A stretch of 64,000 nucleotides of DNA, from the NCBI RefSeq assembly GCF_033115175.1, contig NC_084827.1, forward strand, positions 126,441,701 to 126,505,700, given 5' to 3'. The stretch's first letter is position 1. Each line of letters begins with the position of its first letter. The notes beneath the pieces are model-generated. The model was not told the DNA's origin. It made no database searches and was given only the letters and a program-made list of their open reading frames with translations. This document shows positions 11,308 through 23,400 of the stretch, one piece after another. A program made the translations under genes and the position numbers. The stretch is from Lepus europaeus. Its lineage: Eukaryota; Chordata; Mammalia; Lagomorpha; Leporidae.

Positions 11308-11463
11308 AAAACATTAATATTTTACGGGTTTTTTTGTCAGGAAATTTCAAAAGTAACAAAAATGTTAATACATAGTGTTGGAGAATAAATTTTCATAAAT
11401 TCAACTTCATTTTATATATGTGTTCACATATTCTGTCTAAATTCATTTAAAATTACATTTTAG

Positions 11464-11745
11464 GGGGCCAGTGCTGGCACAACTTGAAGGCTTGCTGGTT
11501 CAAATCCCAGCTGCTTCACTTCTGATCCAGCCCCCTGCTAATATGCCTGGGAAAGAAGCAGAAGATGGCCTACGTCCTTAGGCCCCTGCCACATGTGTGG
11601 GAGATCTGGAAGAAGTTCCTGGCTCCTAGATCCTTTCCAGACAGTGTGGCCATTTGGGGAGTGAAGCAGCAGGTGGAAGATGTTTCTATTTCTCTGTCTC
11701 TTTATCTTTCTCTCTCTAGCTCTGCCTTTCAAATAAATCTTTTTT
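11464..11745 (+). mobile_element. CSINE
   Basis: Head GGGGCCAGTGCTGGC with a deletion after it, tail CTTTCAAATAAATC. Flanked by TTACATTTTA/TTGCATTTTA. Confidence 0.82.
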
Positions 11746-11760
11746 TAAAGTTGCATTTTA

Positions 11761-12585
11761 AGGATGGGCATTCGATGCAGTGGGTAAGATAACACTTGGG
11801 ACACTGGCATCCCACTGTTACCATCCTCAGGTTCGTTGGCTCACTTGCAAATAGAAATTGACAGGAGGCCAGTGTGCCAATGTCCTCAAAGTTTACTGGG
11901 GACTTAGGCTTAAGAACAAGGGAAATAGCACAGTGGGAAAAGGTTCCCCACATTAGCTCCCCAACTGGGGTTGAACAGGTGCTTTTATGGGGTATTGAGG
12001 TGTGGTGTTTTTCCCCTGGTACATGACACTTTAGTATGTTAGGTGTTCCGTTAAGGGCTGGCTTCTTGTTCTTGCTTCTGTTTTTGCTTATTTTCCACAC
12101 AGAATGTTTAAAATGACAATGTAACTCACTGCCATCCTCCCAGAAAGGTCACATATTGGTAGCACAGGGCTACTCTGGGCATGCCTGCAGGTTGAAGGCC
12201 CTAACAGGATAGAAGGAAATCTTTTCCACTCAGGGTCCAGAAACTCCTTGTTCCTGAATGGTTTGGAGCTGCAGCTGGATACACAGTTCAGGAGATAGAC
12301 ACCTGTCAGGTTGGGGGGGGGGGGAGGTGCTGATTTAGTCAGTGCTGTTCCTATCCTGTCTCACCATGTCCCAATTCTTGGGTTCTTGTTCAGCCCCTCT
12401 CATTACAGCTTCTGGCTGATGTGCAAGGCAGCAGGTGATGATTCAAGTAGTTAGGTCCCCTGGTAGATCTGGATGGAGTTCTTAGCCCCTGACTTCCACC
12501 TGGTTCAGCTCTAGCCTTGTATACATTTGGGTGAGAATCAGCAGATGGTAGTTCTGTGTCTCTGCCTCTCATAAAGTAACTTTTA
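11761..12585 (+). mobile_element. Old CSINE interrupted by a solo LTR
   Basis: Head at 11761-11815 (GGATGGGCATTCGATGCAGTGG), body and tail at 12364-12585. The parts are contiguous once 11816-12363 is removed. Confidence 0.72.
11816..12363 (-). mobile_element. Solo endogenous retroviral LTR, 548 bp
   Basis: Bordered by TG...CA and by a 4-bp imperfect duplication CCAC/CCAT inside a SINE. On the - strand it has a TATA-like CATAAAAG (11982-11989), an AGTAAA at 11892-11897 as a possible poly(A) signal, and a U5-like end ...GATGGTAACA. No gag, pol or env sequence is attached, so this is probably a recombination-derived solo LTR. The 123-codon frame across it is incidental. Assignment to a gammaretrovirus-like group rests on layout and 4-bp duplication only. 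Confidence 0.6.
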
Positions 12586-12911
12586 GGGGCCAGCGCTGTG
12601 GCGTAGTGGATAATGCTGCCACCTGCAGTGCCGGCATTCCATATGGGCACCAGTACAAGTCCCAGCTGCTCCACTTCAGATCCAACTCTCTGCTATGGCC
12701 CGGGAAAGCAATGGAAGAGGGCTCAAGTTCTTGGGCCTCTACATCCGTGTGTGAGACCTGGAAGGAGCTCCTGGCTCCTGGCTTTGGATTGGCTAGGCTC
12801 CGACTGTTGTGGCCATCTGGGGAGTGAACCAGAGGATGGAAGACCCCTCTCTCTCTCTCTCTGCCTCTGCATAACTCTGCCTTTTAAATAAAAGATAAAA
12901 TTAAATCTAAA
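12586..12911 (+). mobile_element. CSINE, full length
   Basis: Head GGGGCCAGCGCTGTGGCGTAG close to consensus, tail TTTTAAATAAAAGATAAAATT. Follows directly on the old SINE's tail. Confidence 0.9.
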
Positions 12912-12920
12912 AAAATTTTT

Positions 12921-13181
12921 AGGGGCTGGTGCTGTGGTGCAATGGGCTAAGCCTCTGCCCATGGCACTGTAATCCCATATAGGCGCTGGTTCAAGTCTTG
13001 GCTGCTCATCTTCCGCCAGCTCTCTGCTATGGCCTGGGAAAGCAGTAGATGTCTCAAGTGCTAGGATCCAGGTCTCTCATGTGGGTGCAGCTATTTGGGG
13101 AATAAACCGGTGGATGGAGGACCTCTCTGTCTCTTCCTCTCTCTGTAACTCTACCTCTCAAATAAATAAAATCTTTTTTAA
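12921..13181 (+). mobile_element. CSINE with internal deletion
   Basis: Head GGGGCTGGTGCTGTGGTGC, tail CTCAAATAAATAAAATC. The part between the GTGGGTGCAG and CTATTTGGGG motifs is missing. Inserted tail-to-head after the previous SINE. Confidence 0.85.
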
Positions 13182-13649
13182 AAAATTTTTATTGCATTTT
13201 ATTTTAATACAGGTTAGGAAAATCCCCATTTAAAGGAATTTTGTGGTTTTGCAAAACGAATCAGTCCTTTATAGTAAAAATTATGATTCTATAATTCATC
13301 TGTTTTGTAAATTTGGATATTTGCCCACTAGATTTTCTGAAGTCTGTGTGGATGGACAGAGCTGAAGGGCTCCTTCCAAACAGAGAATATATTGCATACA
13401 GTTGCCCTGAGCAGGTAAAAATGTAGATGGAAAATCAGAAAACAGATTTTAAGCCCTTGTCTATCTATATATTTTAATAAAACTACAATTTTTTTTACAA
13501 AAATTCACAAATCGTAATTAAAAATTTAAATTTTTTGGATTTTATTTAAATGGTTGCATCAGAAATACATACACATTTTACCTAGTAAACGTTCCTCCAG
13601 GAAGTATCAGCTGAAAAGACTAAGCGGGAGAGGACACAGGAAGCAAGAA
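13182..13649. other. AT-rich spacer before the DUSP19 promoter
   Basis: No repeat or ORF recognised. Confidence 0.5.
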
Positions 13650-13958
13650 ATAACTTCCACGTGTGCGGTGAAGCCTCTGCCCCCACAGCGGCCCAAACGC
13701 CAAAGGCTCGGTGACTGCACCGCGACTCTGCCGGCCTCACGGAAGCCGAGCCCCCGGGGGCAGCGGGTGGCGTTCCTGGTCACTGCCATCAGCTGACGCC
13801 GAGGGAGCATATCTAGAAAAATCGGCCCTTTCTCCAATTCAGTCTTCTACCGTTCTGCGTACATAGGCTAGGTTTAAACAGCAACAAGAACACGGCACGG
13901 GACCCTAGAACCAGCAAGGGAAACGCAGTTTTCCACGGACAGGAAGAAGAAACAGCAT

Positions 13959-13963
13959 CCAAT
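13959..13963 (+). promoter_or_regulatory. CCAAT box (NF-Y type), distal
   Basis: CATCCAATCGGCG, a good match to the NF-Y core with the usual CGG after it. About 220 bp before the start codon. Confidence 0.6.
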
Positions 13964-13983
13964 CGGCGCCGGGTTCTCAATGG

Positions 13984-13988
13984 CCAAT
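13984..13988 (+). promoter_or_regulatory. CCAAT box (NF-Y type), proximal
   Basis: GGCCAATCAAA, a near-perfect NF-Y site 25 bp downstream of the first. Paired CCAAT boxes on the same helix face are a common core-promoter layout. Confidence 0.65.
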
Positions 13989-14177
13989 CAAACCTCGCCT
14001 TACACTGTAGCGCTGGGAGAAAGGGAGCTGGACTTCTATGTTCCCTGGCGGGTGCCTGCAGTCACCTGGTAGGGGCGCGCGCCGGGAAGCTGCTTTTGTT
14101 ACCTGGGCTACAAGGGGCGAGCAGTTGTGGCCTCGGTGCTTGCTGGATTTGCTTGTATTTGTTTTCAGCCACTGCTC

Positions 14178-14185
14178 ATGTAATG
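14178..14185 (+). promoter_or_regulatory. Start-stop upstream ORF overlapping the DUSP19 start codon
   Basis: The sequence ATGTAATG contains an ATG (14178) followed directly by TAA (14181-14183), whose last A is the first base of the DUSP19 ATG (14183). The upstream ATG has C at -3 and T at +4, a weak context, so leaky scanning or reinitiation could both supply DUSP19. The arrangement is directly visible; its effect is inferred. Confidence 0.6.
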
Positions 14186-14408
14186 CACTCCCTTAACCAG
14201 GAAATTAAAGCATTCTCCCGGAATAATCTCCGGAAGCAATGCACCAGGGTGACAACGCTAACTGGAAAGAAAATTATAGAAACGTGGAAAGATGCCAGAA
14301 TTCACGTTGTGGAAGAAGTAGAGCCGAGCGGTGGGGGTGGTTGTGGTTATGTGCAGGATCTTAGCTTGGACCTGCAAGTTGGCGTTGTTAAACCATGGTT
14401 GCTCCTGG
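14183..14408 (+). CDS. DUSP19: DUSP19 coding exon 1
   Basis: Encodes residues 1-75 plus the first base of Gly76: the basic N-terminal extension and the first strand of the phosphatase domain (VKPWLLLG). The donor is G|GTGAGT at 14409, a strong consensus site, leaving phase 1. The ATG context has G at -3 but C at +4, so it is adequate rather than optimal. A separate ATG-TAA overlaps the start (see 14178-14185). Confidence 0.95.
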
Positions 14409-17400
14409 GTGAGTATATCTCCTTGCCACTAAGTCATTGGGTCCTTTTTAACCAGATTACTTTCTCATCCCCCTCTCGCATTATGTGTAATCTGTACAGT
14501 CAGCTGCCTTACTGAAAAGTTGAAATGGTTCTTTTTTTGAATGTGGACCATCCATTAGCCACCTGGAGACATTTCTGCCCCACAGTATATCCCTAAGAAG
14601 CATAGATTCTAGAAACACTTGGCACCTGGTGTTTGAATTTTAGAAAAGTTTCCTGTTTTTCTGACTTCTATAGAGGATAGCACATTCATGTTCTGTTTTT
14701 TAGGATTATGAAAGATTATAGCAAATGAAGCAAAGTTATGCAAATACAAACTCCTTAATTTGTCAAGAATATGGTATGATGTATAATTTAAAAAATAGTC
14801 AACAATTTTAAGTAGGCTAGAATTGTTTTTCATTTAAGAGCAGAGAAATTATCAATATTTATGCAGACAAGGCATTTTTGAGTTGAAAGAACACTGAACC
14901 GTGTGTCAGAAATAGCCATGTACCATGCAAAATTTGCACAGCATCTTACTCTGCTTAAGAACTCTGTTAAGTAGAGATCATCAGCTCCATTTTACATATG
15001 GCAACTGGAATTTAGGATTGGTTAACTAACTTCACAAGGTAATGCGTCTAGTAAATAACTGAGTTGGGTATCAAGCCCGAATCTGGTTGACTCCTGCTCT
15101 CCATTGTTATTCTGGGCTGTTTTATGGAGGCTAAATCTTCTGTTCTGTTCTGCCTGTAATTTACTAGATTAGCTAATACAAGTCATTTATCTTTCCTGCC
15201 CTCCAAAAAGCCCTGAAGTTATAGTATCTGTGTATCTCATAAAGTTGTTCTGAAGTTGTTATGAAAGGTTTTTGACACACATCAGTTGTAGGATATGTGA
15301 GTTATTACTATATGATGTGGTATATGAATCGTTTCATAGGCTATTTTTAAGTTTACTATGTAAATCTCTCCAACTAGTTTCTGTAGCCCAGTGAAAAAAA
15401 TATACCACATTCTAGCCAAGACATTAGTGAAAAATTGAGTAAATCTTTTAGTTAATAAGAAATGTCCACCTCTCTCTGCTTATCATAACTAGGAAAGAAA
15501 ATGTATCCAGGCACATCTTAGTTATTTGGCTTCCATTGCAGTACTAATGGTTTAAAATAATTATGGTGGAATCTTTAGTTATTATTCACTAATCCAGGGC
15601 CTTCGTGAACTTTGCTGTTATTTCATTCTCTTTTATGTGGACCGATTAGGGTTATGTTTTCAGATTGGGGTTAGAATCCTTCCTGGGATTCCAGAACAGT
15701 CCTGGGAGGGACTTCTGAAACTAGTCCTAATATGGACTCTTCTCCAGACCAGGAAATGGGATTTTTTTTTTTTTTTCCAGAAAGATAGAGGAAGCCTGTT
15801 TCTGTCTAGTTAAAATTGCCTTATTCCTGAGGGACCCATAGATGGCTACATCTACAGTTCCACATGAATGATGCAGGAGTTGTTTCTAACCAGATTTGGT
15901 TTCTCTCTGGGACACTGGGTTATTTCCAGGTTGATGATTATAAGAGCTTCCTTCTCTTCAGTGAGCTCAGCTTCGTCCCAGCATTGCATGCCAAACAATT
16001 TTTGTTTTGGGTGGAGGATTAAGAAATGGAAAGCTAGGAGCCGGTGGTGTGGCTTAGTGGGTAAAAGCCACCGCCTGCAGTGCTGGCATTCCATATGGGT
16101 GCTGGTTTGAGTCCTGGCTGCTCCACTTTAGATCCAGCTCTCTGTTTTGGCCTAAGAAAGCAGTAAAAAATGGCCTAAGTCCTTGGGCCCCTGCACTCAC
16201 ATGGGAGACCCGAAAGAAGCTCCAGGCTCTTGGCTTCAGATGGGCGCAGCTCCGACCACTGCAGCCATTTGGGGAGTGATTCAGCGGATAGAAGACTGAA
16301 TCTCGCCTCTCACTCTCGCTTTCTGCCTTTGCCTCTCTATAACTCCACCTTTCAAATAAATAGGTAAATATTCTAATGAAAAAAAGAGAAAGTTGTAAAA
16401 ATCAAGTATGTCTTTTTTAGTTAGCTTATAAACTCCAATAAGCTAATGCATTTCTAAAATCTTACATAGGCCCTAAACATTTTAAGGGGTGCATACAAGA
16501 TCTTAGTAAACACTTTTTGTCCTACGCTTTGCAAGTTATATATATATATATATATATATATATTCAGTTGAAAGGCAGAGTTACAGGGAGAAAGGAGAGA
16601 CAGAGAGAAAGGGATCTTCCGTCAGCTGGTTCACTTTTCAAATGGCCACACCAGCTGAGGCTAGGCCAGGCCCAAGCCTGGCCCAAGCCAGGAGCCAGGG
16701 GCTTCTTCCGGGTGTCCCACATGGATGCTGGGGCCCAAGGACTTGGGTCATCCTCTGCTGCCTTCCTAGGTGCATTAGCAAGGAGTTGGATCATAAGTGG
16801 AGCAGGCCACACTCATATAGAATGCTATGACTGCACCACAGCTCCGGCCCCAGCAAATTATATTATTAGAACAAAAATCAGTAGGACTTTTCTTAACTCT
16901 GACTTTATTTGAAAAAGTAGGAATTTCTATTTCTTTTGGATAGTTAAACAGCATACTTGTTATTTGTTAATAGCAGTTCTGTTCTGAGTCAGTGGTTCTG
17001 AGAAGTCCCAGTTGATGACTTTTTGAACTCTATAATTCAAGGAGAAAAGCTTGAGATACTCTATGTGATTGTAGAGGATTTCTGAGCTCTAGGAAATCCA
17101 ATATTCTTGGGAGAACATGCATTAAATTTGTTTAAATAGTTTTTGCTTTAAATAGTTTTTATGTAAAATTCTTTCACAAATATATTACCTACTCCTCATA
17201 GTAAGTTATGCTTCTATTTCTATTCATTTAAAAATGATCACTACTATAGATTTTTTTCAAAAATTGGGTTATCATTTAGTTCTCTCTTCATTAAGGTAAT
17301 AACTTTCTTTTTGTGATTTGTACATTAAGACTTGCTACATCACTTATATATTTTTTGATATTTTCATAAACATTATCTCTTAAAATGATAGGAACAAGGT

Positions 17401-20400
17401 GTTAGAGATCTTACAAAGCCTGTAATTCATGATACGTAGACTATGATTGCAAAACCTTGAGCCTGTTAGAAGTCGCAGTTCCAGTAACCTGTAATATGAA
17501 TATACTTTTTAAGTTACCTTATTATAACATTTCTATAATAATCATTGTTTCAGATAAGGAATATTTGAGTACTATATGTCAACATACAATATAACTGTAA
17601 ATCGCTATAAGTAGACCTTCTGTTTAGCTGTATTCCTATTCATCAACTTTTAAAAATTACTATACAATTAAATTGATTTAGTGTTCAGTTCTATGAATTT
17701 TAACAGAAAAATAGATTATTGTAGCCATTTAAATCCATCAAATTTTTAACTTGTTGTTTTTAATAATGATTAGAAATAATTTATAAAAGGATGACATTCT
17801 ACTTTTCTAAGATTTTAAAAATAAGTATGTGATTCACTGTGTTTGTTTATTTTCATGACAAGTGTTTTTCCATTAAAAGTTTAACACAAGGTTGTAAGAC
17901 AAAAAGTCTATTTGAAACTGGAAGAAAGCTAATGTTTTTATCTAGAATTTAGAGAGAATTAACTCGAACTGGATAGTACCAAGTATTAGTTTTAGGAACA
18001 CAAGCTGATACTGTTACCTCATGCTATGGATTAACATTTATTTATTTTACTTATTGTTTGAAAAGGCAGAGCATCCAAATTGTATTTTTTTATCTCAATA
18101 TTAAATCAATATAGTCAGCTTCTGGAAGTCAGTTTCGAAATTTGGCAGACTGACCTGAAATTTAATTGACTTGGTCTGTGTTTGATGTGTGTATTTAATG
18201 GAAATGATCAATGCATTCAGTGTTGATAAATATTTGTAATAATAACAGTATAGGGTGAAAACAGGAAAGAATTTTAAGTAGTGTTTCAGCTTTTTTTGCT
18301 ATTTTAAGCAATAGTAAAATTATTTTTAAATGACATGCATATGTACTTTTAAATATTTTATTTATTAATTATGGAAGGAGAGAGAAAGAGATTTCCTGTC
18401 CACTGGCTCACTCCACAGATGCCTGCAACAGTCAGGGTTGAGCCAGGTCAAAGCCAAGAGCTAGGAACATAATTCAGGACTCCCACGTGGGTAGCAGGGA
18501 CCCTAACTTCTGCCTCTCAGGATCTGCTAAAGCAGGAAGCTGGAGTCAGGAGCTCAAAGTGAGACTCTAGCTGGATGACATGAGTATTAAATCACTGAAT
18601 TTCACTTAATTAATTTGAGTCCATTTTTCTCCCTAGAGATGGTTAGGACTTCTTGTAGCAAACCAAACAAACCAAGCAAAAAACCAAACTAAATCAAAAG
18701 AACAAAAATAAAAAACTGATAATTTTAAAAAATTGTGAAGGTTTTTCAAATTTATAGAAAATAATATAATAGACAATTGCATGTCAACCATGCAGCTTTA
18801 ACAAATGCTAATATCTGATCAGCTGTCTTTTAAGTAGAATAAAGGTGAATGTGGGCTCAGCAAGGAGCCTATAGTTTGTTATTGTGAAGAGAATATTGGC
18901 CAAACAGTGTATGTGCTGGCCTTTAAGCTATCTAAATTCATATAAGAGCTGACTGATTTTTCCACAGGTGTAAGATTAAAAAAAAAACACTGTTTATGGA
19001 AACAGAGCCTAATTTGCAAAAGTAAATTACTTGAAGCCTATAAATATAAATACCCTATTTTTTTCATTTGCGAAACTCTATTTTAGCTCATTTTTCTCCC
19101 TATGAACTTCTTATCAGTTAGAGCCAGTTTCCAAATGTGGAAGATCTGGAAAGCAAACTTCTACAAGAAGAGAATGTAAAAGTGCACACAGCCCAGTGGT
19201 GCATGGAGCGTGGGTTGTATCCTATGGACCAACAGTTTGCTCTGAGCTACTGGGTGTTCCCAACCCAGCTGGCACCAAGTCATTTTGTGGGTGTTTGATT
19301 TTAATACCCTTTTTTAATTTATAAAAGAGAGATGTTTACTGTGGAAAATAGAAATGAACATAAAGAGGGGAATAAAAGCTTACTTGTTACCCCACAGTTA
19401 ACATTTTGAGTTGTATACATTGTCCATTCTTAAGCATATACACATTTTTTGTTTTTATAAAAATTGATGATGATGTTTTGTAACCTGCTTTTATTACTTT
19501 ATATGTTGAGAGCATGTTTCCATGCCATAAATATTCTGAATTTCTTGTTTCTGATTGTGCAAAAAGCCATATATATTTCACTGCATAATTATAACATCTT
19601 TTATTTAATTCAATCCCTATTATTGGGTTTTTAGTTGTTTTTTTTTCTTTTGTGTGTGTGTTAAAAACAGTACTATAGAAAATACTTGTATAGCTAATCA
19701 TTGAAACATCTCTAAATTTTAGGATGAATCATAGAAGTGAAAGAGTCTAAAAGTGTATACAAAATGAATATTGCAAACTGCCTTTTAGAAAGTTAGACTA
19801 AGGACCCCCCTCCCTTGGTAAAGAAAACTAATATAATTGTTATACAAAATTTTATGAAGTCAGGAAGGTTGTATTTATGTTCAATTTATGTTCAGGCTGA
19901 TTTATTTCTTGTAGGGTCACAGGATACTGCTCATGATCTGGATACACTGAAAGAGTACAAGGTAAAAAGAATGCCTCAAATCCAGCAGCATATATAAATA
20001 GTATTTTAATTGTTTTATTCATTTAGGAAAAACAGTGTTGGTCCATCTTTAATACGTTTCAGTATAATTGCTAACATTGTGCCTTTTGTCCTAATGAAGT
20101 TGCAAAAAGAACTACATGTTGTTCAAATCTTTGCACCTATTGTCTATTTTTCCAGTTATATATTTTTCTCAATGCCCTTCACAAACGCTCATGAACCTGA
20201 CCTTGAAAGCATTTCTTTCTTATGTCATCCTTATGTTGGATTGACTTTCCATCATCTTTGCCTGTTAAAGACCTACTCATCCATGTCTTCAGTTCCAGCT
20301 CACATACCATGTCTTTCTTAATACATTTCCTCCTACCCTCCTCTAAACAAATGTTGTGATGTATCACTTACTTCAGTATCTACTCAGAATGTTTAGCCAT

Positions 20401-23400
20401 TTACCATTTTGTCAAGCACTGTTTTAGAACATTTGTGGAGAGGCAATGAGGAAGTGATGGCAGGGGCAAAAAAGGATATGGAGAGGTTAAGTGTGGGGGA
20501 GTTTAGAGCATGTTTCAGGGTGGTGATAGAGGAAGGAGCTGAAGAGATAGGAAAGCAAAAATTGTGGCTAAATGTGCCAAGAAAGTAGGGGGCAATGTGC
20601 CCCCAAGCACAGATACTGGAATGAGCACTCTAAAGGATGCAGGAGTGCATCAGTCATTACAATAAGAAAGCAAAAGGAAAGGGTGGGTGCAGATACAGGC
20701 GGTGTTGTTAGGTTTGGTGGTAGATGTGTGGGTTCCTGTGTGATAGTTTCTCTTTTTACCACCGAGCAGTACATGAAGTAACTTGCTGGAAGTATGGAAG
20801 AGATGGTAAGGTTGAAAGTTCTTAGGAAGGTGGAAAAGGTTTGGAAAATCCATATGGAGCATGGAGGAGAGAAACCTGCTAGAGAAATGCAGTTTGTGGG
20901 CATTGCTGGGCATTGAAAGATGTTGGTTCTCATCAATTCATGACAGACACGAAATACAATATTGTGTGACTTTTCTCCAGCACTGCATAGAAGTGTGTGT
21001 ATAAACTGAACTTTTGCCAGAAAGGTATAGTCAAGGTGCACCAGGGACTATCAGCTGAAAGAAAAGGTAGGGAAGGCAAGAGGTGGCTGATACATAAGAA
21101 GCAAGCAGAAATATCAAGTAATTGATGGCTTTTCTGAGGTCTAGTGGAAGTAACTGAGTGAAAAAGCTGGAAAGATAGGAATGGGAGGGACAGGCAATAT
21201 GTTGTAGCAGGTTAAGCCTCTGCCTGCAGTGCTAGCATCCCATATGGGTGCCAGTTTGAGTCCTGGCTGCTTCACTTCCAATCCAACTCCTTGCTAATGG
21301 CCAGGGAAAATAGCAGAAGACCCAAGTGCTTGGGTGCCTGCACCCACATTAGAGACCTGGAGGAAGCTCCTGGCTACTGGCTTCAGACCAGCCCAGCTTT
21401 GGCTGTTTATGGCCATTTGGAGAGTGAACCAATGGATGGAAGATCTCTGTCTCTGTCTCTCCATCTCTCTGTGTGTAACTCTGCCTCTCAAATAAAGAAA
21501 TAAATCTTAAAAGATAATAAATTTAAGATGGGAATGGGATACATAAATTAATCATATCAGAGCAGGAGCAGTTCTAGCATTGGCCTTGAAAGAGGATGTT
21601 TAAGTGGAGTGATGAGGAATGTCATTGGAGATAAGGTGGGCAGGGAACTGTTAAACCCAAAAGGAAATTGATGTCACCTAAGATAATGGGACTCAGTCTA
21701 AATCTCCCACATGTGTGGCAGAGACCCAATCACTTGAGCCATCACCTGCTGCCTCCCCGTGTGCTGATTAGCAGGAAGCTAGAAAACAAAGTAGAGCTGG
21801 GATTCAAACCCAGGTATGTTTTTTACTTGGAATGCAGATGTCCCAAGCAGCATATTAATTGTTACCCCAAAGCCCTGCCCATAGCAGGATTTTTAAATAG
21901 CTACTTATTTCATATCACCATGATGGAACTGAATTTGAACTAGTTTATGAGAGGGGAAAGATGAAAAAAATACTTGCCTATGCAAAAAAATTTTCAGATT
22001 CTGTTTGATTCATTTTGCCTTGAGGAATATTAATTTATTAGTGTAAGCAAGACTTTGAAACTTGTTCCACTTTTGTTAAAATATTGATGTAAGAGGGTTC
22101 CCATTAGGGAGAACAGTGATTCTCATATGCTTAGGTGAGTCAACACCATTCTGTCTAGTTTCTCCTATCTACTTTCAAGTGTCTCTCTTAAGTAGACTTT
22201 TGGGTTTTTTTCTGTTGTCTTTCTTCCACAAGGTAGTTAGATTAATAAATGATTGATGGCTGTCTCTTCATGAAGCCTGATTCAATATTCTTCTGGTTGT
22301 GAGACACACAAACCAATTTGAGCAACGTGAGCAAGGAAAGAAAATGTGGATGTGGATCTGTGGCTTCAGATTGGCCCAGCTTCGGCTGTTGTGGCCATCT
22401 GGGGGAGTGAACCAGTGAATGGAGGATCTGCTTGCTCTGTCTTTGTCTCTGTCTCTCTATTTTTAAGATTTATTTTACTTATTTGAAAGACAGAGTTACA
22501 GAGAGAGGTAGAGCCAGACAGAGAGAGGTCGTCTTCCATTCTGCTGGTTCATTCCCCAAATGACCATAATGGCCAGAGTTGAGCTGATTTAAAGCCAGGA
22601 GCCAGGAGCTTCTTCCGAGTTTCTTATGTGGGTGCAGGGGCCCAAGGGCTTGGGCCACCTTCCACTGCTTTCTCTGACCGTAGCAGAGAGCTGGATTGGA
22701 AGAGGAGCAGCTGGGACTCAAACCGGCACTCATATGGGATGCCAGTGCTGCAGGCTGGGGCTTTAACCTGCTATGCCACAGTGTCAGCCCCTCTCTCTCT
22801 CTTTTTAACTCTGCCTTTCAAATAAATAAATAAATCTTTAAAATTTTTTAAAAAAAGAAGGAATATCACTCACTGCACTTATTTACAGTAGTTAGATGTG
22901 GTCCCTGCCCTCATGGAGTCTCTAGTAGAGAGAAGGAGAAAACAATCTGTAGGTGGTCGAAGCTATAATAGGGTATGTACAGTGGGCTATGAGAATGTAC
23001 ACAGAAGGGGCACTTCCGTTAGGGATGGGGCAGAGACGGTATTCTGGAGGAAATATCATTCAAGTGAGTCATGTGTAATTATTTTGCTATTCTTGTTACA
23101 GATGTTGACATCCCAGTCTCTTTTCAGGTTACCTCACTCATGAGAGTTTAAATATCATCATTTTTTCTCTCCCTTTAAGGTGACTCATATTCTAAATGTT
23201 GCTTGTGGAGTTGAAAATGCTTTCCTCAGTGACTTTACATATAAGAGCATCTCCATATTGGATCTCCCTGAAACCAATATCCTGTCTTATTTTCCAGAAT
23301 GTTTTGAATTTATTGAAGAAGCTAAAATGAAGGTAAGTTTTATTTTAATCCACTGTCCTTCAAAAGCAGAAATTTGAAAGTATGGTTTCTTTGTTTATTC

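Larger units (their letters stand above)
13650..14182 (+). promoter_or_regulatory. DUSP19: DUSP19 promoter and 5' UTR region (CpG-rich)
   Basis: A GC- and CpG-rich block in otherwise AT-rich DNA, just upstream of the DUSP19 start. It is free of recognisable SINEs. It holds two CCAAT boxes 25 bp apart and no convincing TATA box, as expected for a broadly expressed gene. The transcription start is not visible from sequence; it probably lies between the CCAAT boxes and about 14,120. Confidence 0.75.

Noticed and set aside
1-13650. 5' end of a divergent neighbour gene such as NCKAP1 upstream of DUSP19
   Set aside because: No exon with matching splice sites or recognisable protein was found on the - strand; such a gene probably lies further left.
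14096-14182. Extending DUSP19 upstream of the ATG at 14183
   Set aside because: The open frame upstream has no ATG, and the ATG at 14183 gives the N terminus expected for the family.
20568-21041. 157-codon reverse ORF in DUSP19 intron 2
   Set aside because: Falls in purine-rich old repeat DNA; no domain or splice context.
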